DNA from: Tunicatimonas pelagia
Lineage (GTDB): Bacteria; Bacteroidota; Bacteroidia; Cytophagales; Cyclobacteriaceae
DNA length: 64,000 nt
Assembly (NCBI RefSeq): GCF_030506325.1
Contig: NZ_CP120683.1
Location: forward strand, 1,736,001 to 1,800,000
Direction: 5' to 3'
A program made the translations under genes and the position numbers. A model generated the notes under the pieces. That model was not told the origin of the DNA. It searched no databases and saw nothing but the letters and a program-made list of their open reading frames with translations. This document shows, piece after piece, positions 1 to 7,611 of the stretch (position 1 is the stretch's first letter; the number at the start of each line of letters is the position of its first letter).

Positions 1-1
1 A

Positions 2-913
2 GATGGTACTCATTTGAGCGTAGGCTTTGACGGTAAGGGGGTGCCCATTCGTCGCAGCGAAACTCAGCGAGCTGAGGAAAGTACGGCGGTTCGTCTGAGC
101 AAAGGACAGAAGAAGGGGGTCAAAAAAGAAGCCACAGTAAGCCTGAGCAGTTCGTTTACCCCGCGGCCCCGGCAGGCTCAAGAACTCTTAGAGAGCTTGT
201 TTTGCCCTACCCATGAGCCGCAGAAGCCCGATGGAGGGCATACCTGGCACGAGCACAAGCATCTACGAGCCTTTCTCTCAGACAAGGTAGGGGCCATCCG
301 CTACGGGGTGGAAAACCTACTTCGGCGCGATGCTAGTGCAAAAAAGCCGATCATCGTTTTGATAGACGGTGACCGAGCCTTAGAAAAAGCAGTTCGGCAA
401 GTGGTAGAAGAAAAGAAAGTTACCCATCGGGTAGAGGCCTACGTACTGGATTTTATTCACTTGCTAGAGTACGTTTGGAAGGTGGCTAACGCTCATTGGG
501 GGGAGAAGCATCCCAATCGTTTTGCTTGGGTGAGAAGCCAAGCCGCCTTGTTACTAGACAGCCAGCATGATGAGGTACGACAGCAATGGCAAGTTATCTT
601 GCAACAGGCTACCTTGTCTCAATACAAGCGTGACACTGTCCAACGAGCCATCACCTACCTGACCAACCATCAGCATATGGTAGATTACAAAACCTATCTA
701 CAGCTAGGATTTCCTATCACCACCGGAGCGGTGGAAAGTGCCTGTGGACATTTTGTAAAGAGCCGTATGGAGAGAAACGGCATGCATTGGGGAAAACAAG
801 GTGCGCAGAATATGCTCAACCTACGAGCCGTCAGAAAGAACGGCGATTGGGACAACTACCTACAAACAGTAGTCAAACACGAACAACAAGCTCTTTACCA
901 AAAAGCTGCCTGA
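2..913 (+). mobile_element. ISKra4-type transposase, N-terminus cut by window edge
   Basis: C-terminal part of a DDE-type transposase. The frame is open to the left edge, so the TTG at 14 is not the real start; in-frame residues before it read DGTHL. The block SVGFDGKGVP holds the first catalytic Asp region, VLIDGDRALEKA a second, and the C-terminal block around GAVESACGHFVKSRMERNG matches the ISKra4 signature, where Glu is the third acid. Family members are usually about 450-500 residues and about 304 are visible, so a third is probably outside the window. No clear terminal inverted repeat can be assigned downstream. An intact-looking reading frame next to a SusCD pair suggests a fairly recent insertion, but copy number cannot be judged here. 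Confidence 0.85.
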
Positions 914-942
914 GTTACACCCTTTTTGTTATACACTCTAAT

Positions 943-1020
943 CAATTAACAATGAGCGGTGTGCAATGAACAAATAAAAATAGCGATCATTACTAATTGT
1001 TAATTGCTCATTGTTAATTG
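943..1020. repeat. Intergenic inverted repeat, 15-bp arms
   Basis: CAATTAACAATGAGC at 943-957 is the exact reverse complement of 1006-1020. Extra copies of TAATTGTTAATTG-like text lie between. It sits between the transposase stop and the SusD stop and has no U-tract typical of a terminator. It resembles other self-complementary intergenic repeats in this window. Confidence 0.75.
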
Positions 1021-1027
1021 AAAAAAG

Positions 1028-2572
1028 TTATTCATAGCCGGGGTTTTGGACTTCTAGGTTGGGGTTGTTCAGCATTTCCTGTACTGGTAATGGAAACAGT
1101 AGGTGTCGCTCTTGTAAGGCTTCATTAGAGCTCAGGTTGACGTGCCCGACAAAATCATCAAATTCTCCGGTTTGCTCGTTAAAGACTTGCCGTAGGCGAA
1201 TCATATCGAGCCAGGTTTTACCCTCGTAGGCCAGTTCGTGCCAGCGCTCCTGCCATACCGCCTCGCGGAAGCTATTCTGATCAAACCCACCCACCGAAGG
1301 GGTTTCCAAACCAGCCCGGTCGCGAATTTGCGTTAAGGCATCTATGGTTTCCTGGGTGGGGCCACTTATTTCGTTCTGCGCCTCGGCATAAATTAGTAGC
1401 ACTTCGGCATAACGAATCATGGGTACGTTCAGATTATCCTGCGCCGTGCCGGGCATACCTTGCGTGCCGTTAGCTGTCACATTAAAGTGCTTGAAAATAT
1501 AAGGTGCCCCCAAGTCGAAGGGTTCACCACTACCGTTGGCAAAGTAGGTGTTATAGAAAAAGCCTTCTTGGTTAACCGTTCGGCGGTCGCCTTCTTCGTA
1601 AGAATTATAGAACGAAAGTGTAGGCACCGTGCTTCCGGTACCCGACGGCCCTCGGTATGTCACCGGCTTAAAGTTCGGGAACATATTGCCCATCGGATTA
1701 CCCGCAACCACATTGTTGTACTGCAAGCTAAAAATATGCTCCTTGGTATTCCCTAAACTCTCATCGTGCAGGTCTCCGTATTCATCAAACAGTTCAATCG
1801 GCCCAGCATTATCAATCACTTCTTTTGACTTATCTGCTGCTAACTGGTAATACTCTTGACCTAAATTCAGCGGAAAACCTGCCATCGTCAAATAAACTTT
1901 GGCCAGTAAAGATTTGGCCGCTGAAGTAGAAATCCGCCCACTGGGATCCGTCCAAGGCAGTCCGGCACTTTCGGCTACCTGTAAGTCTTCCACAATCTGG
2001 TCGTACACCTCCCGCTGGGGAGTACGGGATGGAGAAAAGTCTTCGGAAGAGGTAGATTGAGGCATGAGCACCAACGGCACATCACCCCAGAGTCGCACTG
2101 CGTAAAAGTATGCCCAAGCTCGCCAAAACCGGGCTTCTCCCAATATTCTGGATTTCTGGTCTTCCTCCATCGGTGAGATAGCAGGTACGCGATCAATTGT
2201 CAAATTAGCGTTAGCAATTACCTCGTACAGTCCTCGCCACCAGTTACGAATGTGAATAGTATTACCATCCCATGTCAGTGAGTACAAGTTATTTAAATCC
2301 GAATTTTGCGCTGTTTCGGTGGTAGACGTTCCGGTGGGTGCTTCGAGCAATTGCCAGTTGGACGAGAAAATACCCGCCCCATCGCCGTAAAAGCGAGCGG
2401 CATCATAAACCGCAGCTACTGAAGCCTCGGCGTGATCCGGAATGGTGAAGAAACTTTCGGGGGTTAGGTTAGAGGGATCTTCCTCTTCCAGAAAATCTGA
2501 ACAAGCTGCCCCAGCCAGTAAGAAGAGCGGAAGGAGCAGTTTAGTACCAAAATTATTTATATACGATTTCAT
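1028..2572 (-). CDS. SusD/RagB-family nutrient-binding outer-membrane lipoprotein
   Basis: A 514-residue surface lipoprotein expected to bind an oligosaccharide or similar ligand and cap the SusC channel. The N-terminus has a hydrophobic stretch followed by a Cys (LFLLAGAACSDFLEEEDP), typical of SusD lipidation sites. The SusD signature regions are present: EARFWRAWAYFYAVRLWGDVP near residue 145 and the C-terminal RYAEVLLIYAEAQNE and WQERWHELAYEGKTWLDMIR blocks. Length is normal for the family. It lies 27 bp downstream of a SusC gene on the same strand, so the two are very likely one transcript. The ligand cannot be read from the sequence; no glycoside hydrolase, sulfatase or peptidase is adjacent. 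Confidence 0.95.
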   Translation of the reverse strand: MKSYINNFGTKLLLPLFLLAGAACSDFLEEEDPSNLTPESFFTIPDHAEASVAAVYDAARFYGDGAGIFSSNWQLLEAPTGTSTTETAQNSDLNNLYSLTWDGNTIHIRNWWRGLYEVIANANLTIDRVPAISPMEEDQKSRILGEARFWRAWAYFYAVRLWGDVPLVLMPQSTSSEDFSPSRTPQREVYDQIVEDLQVAESAGLPWTDPSGRISTSAAKSLLAKVYLTMAGFPLNLGQEYYQLAADKSKEVIDNAGPIELFDEYGDLHDESLGNTKEHIFSLQYNNVVAGNPMGNMFPNFKPVTYRGPSGTGSTVPTLSFYNSYEEGDRRTVNQEGFFYNTYFANGSGEPFDLGAPYIFKHFNVTANGTQGMPGTAQDNLNVPMIRYAEVLLIYAEAQNEISGPTQETIDALTQIRDRAGLETPSVGGFDQNSFREAVWQERWHELAYEGKTWLDMIRLRQVFNEQTGEFDDFVGHVNLSSNEALQERHLLFPLPVQEMLNNPNLEVQNPGYE

Positions 2573-2599
2573 ACTTATAGCTTTAATGATTTCAAGGAA

Positions 2600-5500
2600 T
2601 TATAGACCGATCTGAACACCTAGTAAATAAGTGGTAGGCTTCGGATAATCGTGCCACTTCATGCCTTGGGAGAAGGCATTGTTGTTATCGCCACCCCGGA
2701 TAGGAGTGACTTCCGGGTCACCGATCAATTGATCATCTACCACGAGGAAGAAGTTCTGAACGGAACTATAGATACGTACTCGATCCAGGCGAATTCGCTC
2801 TACCAAGCTGGTCGGTAGTGTATAGCCTAGCACTACGTTTCGTCCCCGGATGAAGGAAGCGTCTACAATCCAGCGGGTATCCACATTGGTCACGTAACCC
2901 GCTCGGGTATCCCGGATTTGGGCAATCGGACTATCTTGGTTTTCGGGAGTCCAGGCATCCAGCACCGTCGTGTAACTATTTGCTAACGCCTGTCGGTCTT
3001 CACTAGGGTGTAGGTTCATATCCATCACATCGTTACCGTAGGAATACTGAATGTCTAAGGTTAAATCCCAGTTGCCGTAGCGCACAGTGTTGAACAAAGC
3101 CCCCCAGGCTATCGGGTAACCATTACCGATAATCATACGGTCAGCATCAGTGATGGCCCGGTCGCCGTTCACATCCTCGTATTTAATATCACCGGGCAAG
3201 ATGGTCAGGCCGTTACGGTAGCTAACAAACTCCGCCGCTTCGGCTGCTTCATCGGTACCCCAAACGCCTAGGCGATTTAAGCCCCAGAAAGAACCGACGG
3301 GCTCACCTACCCGAATGATGTTGGTAGGATTGGTAAAGTTAGGCCCTCCCACTCCGAATATGTCTGCCGGAGTAGCCAGTGACAACACCTCGTTCCGGTT
3401 CATCGAGATATTAAAGTTGGTCGACCAAGTGAACTTCTCGGTTTCAATGTTGATGGTATTTAACATCAACTCCAGCCCCCGGTTTTCCATAGACCCAATA
3501 TTCCGACGGATAGTTTCGTAACCGCTGGTTTGCGGTACCGGAGCATCGAGCAACATATCAGTCGTTTTGCGGTAGTAAACGTCCGCTTCCAACGAAACCC
3601 GTCCTCGGAATAAGCCAATTTCAACGCCAATGTCACTTTGGGCGGTTCGTTCCCAGCGTAAATCTGGATTGGCTAAGCGGTTAATACCGGTTCCCCCGAA
3701 GCGGGATTCGTTCCAGATGGCAGCGTAGTCGGAGCCCAGCAAAGCCAACGATGAGTAAGGGGGAATTTCGGAGTTACCCGTCAGACCGTGACTAGCGCGT
3801 AGCTTTAAGTTAGAAATGAGATTACTGTTGCTCAGAAAACCTTCTTCAGAAACCCGCCAAGCTACTGCGGCCGAGGGAAAGAAGGCGAACTTATTATTTT
3901 CCCCAAACTTAGATGAGCCGTCTACCCGCCCGGTGAAAGTCACTAAGTATTTGTTGAGCAAGCTGTAGTTGAAGCGTCCGAAGTAAGAGTTCAGCGCATG
4001 GCGGGTAGCATTAGAACCTACTTCCAGGTTATTACTTCCCGCTCCAATATTCCTAAAAGAAAAGTAATCAGTAGCAAAACCCCGGATTTCCGACGACATG
4101 CTGAAGAAGTCAGTCTCTTGCCAAGAGATACCCAGTAAGCCCGTAAAGGAGTGAATATCACCAAGGTCTTTATTGTAGGTTAGGTAGTTTTCAAACGACC
4201 AAAAGGTTTCCCGGTCATTGTCTAACCAGGCCCGTCCCTGATCGCCAATACGAATTGTTCGCCCCTCGTAACGGTTGGTTTCTTGAGTGAGAATATTGGT
4301 TCCGAACACTGTTCTGAACTCTAAGCCTTCGGCTAGTTTTATATTGGCAAACAGGCTTCCAATTACCGTTTGAGTGTTCAGAATGAACTTACGCTCGTGC
4401 AGGTTGTGCATGGAGCTCATGGTTCCTTCGGCAAAAGGGTAATCGCGGTTATCGGCCCAGGTTCCGTCTTCGTACTTCACGGGAAGAAACGGAAAATCCT
4501 CTACCATCCGTCGGGCTACCTGATCGTTGTAATCCACAATATTTTCCGTCTGAAAATTATAGTTCAGTGTAGTCCCTACCGTTAGCCAGTCCTTAATCTT
4601 GGTGTCCAGGGCTAACCGACCGGAGTAGCGTTGGAGGTACGACTGCTTGTACAATCCCTGATCGTCGCGGTAGCCTAATGAGATGGAGTACGTGGTCTTG
4701 TCGTTACCTCCGCTAAAGCCAAGTTGATGGTTTTGGGAGAGTCTATTCTGGGTAGTTTCTTGAATCCAATCGGTATCGTAAATTGGATTGCCTTCACTGT
4801 CGAACAAACGAGGGTCTGTTCGCTTTAACTCAGGATTTAGATACGCCCAACGACCCGCAGCCCAGCCTTCGGGATCAAACTTCTCCATATTGCGCCACGC
4901 CAGTTCTTCTACTGCCAGATACTGCTCAGCGTTCAGTACCTCAGGCATATTCGGACCCAGCGCATTCACACTGAGATCCAAATTGTAGGTAATCTGCCCT
5001 TCGCCAGACTGCCCTTTCCTGGTGGTAATTAAGATTACCCCGTTGGCACCCCGGGCACCGTAAATGGCGGTTGAGGAAGCATCTTTTAATACTTCTACCG
5101 ATACAATATCGTTAGGGTTAATATAGTCAATCGCTTGGCTGAACTGCGCCTGATTATTCATCGGCAGTTGCACTCCATCTACCACATAGAGCGGATTATT
5201 GGTAGAGTTGATTGAGCTAAAGCCCCGGACACGAATATTGGTTCGTCCACCCGGCCGACCGGAGTTCACGTTTACTTGCACTCCCGGTATTCTTCCGGCC
5301 AATTGCTGGTTAAGTGAAGTGGCGGGGCGTTCCTGGAGTTCTTCCACATCTACCGAACCCACTGATCCGGTCAAGTCCGATTTTTTCTGGGTGCCGTAGC
5401 CGATCACCACAATTTCTTCCAGTGCCTGAACATCTTCCGACATAGTAAGATCAATGGTAGTGCGACCGTTTACCGGTACTTCCTGAGAGACAAACCCGAT

Positions 5501-5770
5501 AGATGAAAAGACCAGTATATCGTCGTCATTGGGTACGTTGATGCTGTATTTACCTTCTACATCGGTCACGGTACCCTGGGTGGTACCTTTCACCAGTACG
5601 TTTACTCCCGGCAAGCCAAGATTGTCTTCCGACGAGGTTACTATACCTGATACTACAATAAATGGTTGGTCATTAGCGAAAAGAGAGAGATTGAAGCAGA
5701 GAAAAGAAAAGGCAATAAAGAGCATGTACCCGCGTAATCCGGGCGATTGCGGTATTAATTCCGGTTTCAT
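2600..5770 (-). CDS. SusC/RagA-family TonB-linked outer-membrane transporter
   Basis: TonB-dependent channel of about 1056 residues, partner of the SusD protein encoded just downstream. In order: signal peptide (about 1-33), a carboxypeptidase-regulatory-like beta-sandwich (VSGIVTSSEDNLGLPGVNV, about 38-120), the plug with EEIVVIGYGTQKKSDLTGS and PLYVVDGVQ, then a 22-strand barrel to the C-terminus. I place the start at the ATG at 5770 (MKPELIPQ), because it puts the hydrophobic signal segment near the N-terminus; the frame remains open to an ATG at 5824, which would add 18 residues (MASPFVPK...) with no signal-like character. A gap of nearly 700 bp upstream probably holds the promoter. The nearby IS element does not interrupt it. 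Confidence 0.95.
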   Translation of the reverse strand: MKPELIPQSPGLRGYMLFIAFSFLCFNLSLFANDQPFIVVSGIVTSSEDNLGLPGVNVLVKGTTQGTVTDVEGKYSINVPNDDDILVFSSIGFVSQEVPVNGRTTIDLTMSEDVQALEEIVVIGYGTQKKSDLTGSVGSVDVEELQERPATSLNQQLAGRIPGVQVNVNSGRPGGRTNIRVRGFSSINSTNNPLYVVDGVQLPMNNQAQFSQAIDYINPNDIVSVEVLKDASSTAIYGARGANGVILITTRKGQSGEGQITYNLDLSVNALGPNMPEVLNAEQYLAVEELAWRNMEKFDPEGWAAGRWAYLNPELKRTDPRLFDSEGNPIYDTDWIQETTQNRLSQNHQLGFSGGNDKTTYSISLGYRDDQGLYKQSYLQRYSGRLALDTKIKDWLTVGTTLNYNFQTENIVDYNDQVARRMVEDFPFLPVKYEDGTWADNRDYPFAEGTMSSMHNLHERKFILNTQTVIGSLFANIKLAEGLEFRTVFGTNILTQETNRYEGRTIRIGDQGRAWLDNDRETFWSFENYLTYNKDLGDIHSFTGLLGISWQETDFFSMSSEIRGFATDYFSFRNIGAGSNNLEVGSNATRHALNSYFGRFNYSLLNKYLVTFTGRVDGSSKFGENNKFAFFPSAAVAWRVSEEGFLSNSNLISNLKLRASHGLTGNSEIPPYSSLALLGSDYAAIWNESRFGGTGINRLANPDLRWERTAQSDIGVEIGLFRGRVSLEADVYYRKTTDMLLDAPVPQTSGYETIRRNIGSMENRGLELMLNTINIETEKFTWSTNFNISMNRNEVLSLATPADIFGVGGPNFTNPTNIIRVGEPVGSFWGLNRLGVWGTDEAAEAAEFVSYRNGLTILPGDIKYEDVNGDRAITDADRMIIGNGYPIAWGALFNTVRYGNWDLTLDIQYSYGNDVMDMNLHPSEDRQALANSYTTVLDAWTPENQDSPIAQIRDTRAGYVTNVDTRWIVDASFIRGRNVVLGYTLPTSLVERIRLDRVRIYSSVQNFFLVVDDQLIGDPEVTPIRGGDNNNAFSQGMKWHDYPKPTTYLLGVQIGL

Positions 5771-6457
5771 AGAGTTAGCTTTAAGGTTGATAATTAGTTG
5801 TTTTGGCACAAAAGGCGAGGCCACTATCAGAGCGTTTGTACCAGAGTGATAGTCAGCTATTTTCCTAGAAAGTGCTGGAAGTAGATTGTTGGTTGGATGT
5901 TACAATAGGCAGGCTGGGTTAAGTAGAATAATAGGTGTTGTTGGAATTGAGTATTTAGAGAGGATTTCTATTCAGAGATGAGCGTATAAAGAATATGAGG
6001 TGATTAGTCTGTATTATAAAAAACTTGTGAGTATTTTTTTATTTGTGACTGATGAGACGAAAATAATGCGCGTATGTTAACTCAGTATTAATTTACAAAA
6101 AAATTATGGTTAATTGAACCTGTATTTTTAGAATTTATTTTCTAAAAACATCCCTTAGTACAACTGTCTGAAAGTAGTCAAAACAAAAATATCATTAATC
6201 GTATTATCATTTTTCGGATAATTTTGTTGACAGACTAAAAGTAGAACGACATCTATCTATAAAACAAATGACGCAGAGTGGTTTATGAGGTGATAAGTCT
6301 TCGCAAAGCTATATAGACTTACGAAGTTTTTCTTCCATTGTGGTAGCAAGAAGCGTTGGTATCAAAAACTTCGCAAGCCTGCCTATTACCACATAACTCA
6401 TCTGGAACCAAATAAATAGTAATACTACTGCATTTAGCTGAAGAATTGCTGACTAGA
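5771..6457. other. Long AT-rich intergenic region
   Basis: About 690 bp without a convincing coding frame. It should contain the promoter of the SusCD pair reading left. It includes a 13/14 inverted repeat (6318-6331 with 6364-6377) and partly repeated CTTACGAAG/CTTCGCAAAG text around 6300-6380. I could not identify a reliable -33/-7 pair or a known RNA in it. Confidence 0.5.
6318..6377. repeat. Imperfect inverted repeat upstream of SusCD and nuoK
   Basis: CTTACGAAGTTTTT at 6318-6331 pairs with AAAAACTTCGCAAG at 6364-6377 with one mismatch, around a 32-base loop. It is 80 bases beyond the nuoK stop. A TGTGGTAGCA / TATTACCACA pair nearby adds weaker complementarity. It could be a weak transcript end or a degenerate intergenic repeat. 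Confidence 0.45.
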
Positions 6458-6763
6458 TCAGCCTTGCATTTCGCGAATATCGTCTACGTTAGCTGTTTTA
6501 TAGAAGCTATACACCTTTAGTATAATCGCCATAGCTACGGCAGCTTCGGCTGCTGCTACCACAATAACAAACAAAGCAAACATCTGCCCTTGCAACAACA
6601 CCGGATCATGGCGACTAAATGCCACCAGATTGATGTTGGCGGCGTTTAGCATTAGCTCAATACCAATCAGTATCACAATCGCATTGCGCTTAGTAACCAC
6701 AACCACTAATCCTACACACAGTAGAAAAGCACTTAGTAATAAGTAATGTTCTAATGGTATCAT
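6458..6763 (-). CDS. nuoK: NADH-quinone oxidoreductase subunit K (orphan)
   Basis: A 101-residue, three-helix membrane subunit of respiratory complex I. It aligns by eye over its whole length with NuoK: the MIPLEHYLLLSAFL start, the second-helix block IGIELMLNAANINLVAF with its conserved Glu, the third-helix block VVAAAEAAVAMAIIL with the second conserved Glu, and the C-terminal VDDIREMQG. These two glutamates belong to the proton pathway. NuoK normally sits between nuoJ and nuoL; here no other complex I gene is in the 64 kb. It could be a second copy, a displaced single copy, or the end of a broken-up operon. The protein looks intact and functional. Confidence 0.93.
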   Translation of the reverse strand: MIPLEHYLLLSAFLLCVGLVVVVTKRNAIVILIGIELMLNAANINLVAFSRHDPVLLQGQMFALFVIVVAAAEAAVAMAIILKVYSFYKTANVDDIREMQG

Positions 6764-6785
6764 AATTTTTCAATGCAGGGGGCTT

Positions 6786-6850
6786 AGGGCAGGGAGCAAG
6801 GAATAAATATGTGTTAATATTACTCCCAGACGCCCCCAGTTCCCTGCCCT
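6786..6850. repeat. Inverted repeat between nuoK and the barrel gene
   Basis: AGGGCAGGGA at 6786-6795 is the exact reverse complement of 6841-6850, with GCAGGGGG/GCCCCC text also nearby. The loop is 45 bases and the right arm abuts the stop codon of the next gene, so it is more like an intergenic repeat than a standard terminator. Confidence 0.5.
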
Positions 6851-7459
6851 TTAGTTGAAAGAACCAAATTTAAGATTAAGGAAAAAAGCCATACTACTCA
6901 AATCACCGTCCGTGATACCAGCGGTATTAGATCCGCTCACTAGCCGATAGGTAAACCCACCGTTCACCCGGAAGAAATCAGTAATATTGAGTTCTACCCC
7001 CACTCCCGGTTCCAGCACAAAGAAGTTACTTTCGGTATCTTCTAAATCATCCCCTTCAATATCGTGGGAGATGCCACCCCCACCAATCAGCATTTGCGCG
7101 GTTAGGTGCAGCATCCGGTCTGAGTTCAGAATATATTCAGTAAGAAAGCCACCGTAACCCATATCGTAGTGTCGCCCTCTATTTCCGTTCGCTGCCGCAG
7201 GAGGCACATCTAGCTGAGTGACCATACCGTAGCCCGCCCCGCCAAACATCCACTTTTTATTAATGAATACTCCGCCGTAGCCACCGAAGAGCAAGGCAAA
7301 GTCACCTCCAATAGAACTAGTGCGAAAGGAGGGGCCACCGTAGCCTCCGACACTGGTTACCTGGAATCCATTAACTAATGTTTCCTGTTGGGATTCTTCT
7401 TGGGCAAGGGCAAAAGTTACTGAGAAGGCAAGTACTGATAGAATAAGTAATTTTTTCAT
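6851..7459 (-). CDS. Small outer-membrane beta-barrel protein, unknown function
   Basis: A 202-residue protein with a clear signal peptide (MKKLLILSVLAFSVTFALA, cleavage near residue 20). The mature part alternates hydrophobic and polar residues and is rich in Gly and aromatics (GGYGGPSFRTSSIGGDFALL, FGGAGYGMV), as in 8-stranded barrels, and it ends with FFLNLKFGSFN, a typical barrel C-terminal strand. I do not recognise a specific family. It is separated from the upstream TonB-dependent receptor by an intergenic repeat and from nuoK by 87 bp, so co-transcription with either is uncertain. Confidence 0.75.
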   Translation of the reverse strand: MKKLLILSVLAFSVTFALAQEESQQETLVNGFQVTSVGGYGGPSFRTSSIGGDFALLFGGYGGVFINKKWMFGGAGYGMVTQLDVPPAAANGNRGRHYDMGYGGFLTEYILNSDRMLHLTAQMLIGGGGISHDIEGDDLEDTESNFFVLEPGVGVELNITDFFRVNGGFTYRLVSGSNTAGITDGDLSSMAFFLNLKFGSFN

Positions 7460-7510
7460 AAGAGGTCAGGTTAAAAAGTTCGCTGCAAATAACGGAAAAG
7501 ATTGCTAATA

Positions 7511-7588
7511 GTCGATAGTCCACAGACAATAGTCGACAGTCAATAGTCAACAGTCCACAACAGGTGATTCTGATTACTGTGGACTATC
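7511..7588. repeat. Intergenic inverted repeat of the GTCGATAGTCCACAG family
   Basis: GATAGTCCACAG at 7514-7525 is the exact reverse complement of 7577-7588. The interval is built from variants of AGTC(G/A)ACAGTC and AGTCCACA. The 15-mer GTCGATAGTCCACAG at 7511-7525 occurs again at 35470-35484, and related text is at 58129-58147. It lies between a receptor stop and a barrel gene start on the minus strand. Confidence 0.8.
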
Positions 7589-7611
7589 AACCGTAGACAG
7601 TGGACTAGAAT

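Noticed and set aside
1460-1756. Open frame opposite the first SusD gene
   Set aside because: It lies wholly in the antisense of a strong coding gene and has no recognised domain or signal.
2573-2599. Possible separate small gene between SusD and SusC
   Set aside because: 27 bases, no start or stop combination; it is only the operon spacing.
5771-6457. A riboswitch or small RNA in the long intergenic gap
   Set aside because: No conserved motif that I recognise; only one modest hairpin is visible.
6786-6850. Terminator of the small barrel gene
   Set aside because: The loop is 45 bases and there is no U-run; kept as an inverted repeat only.
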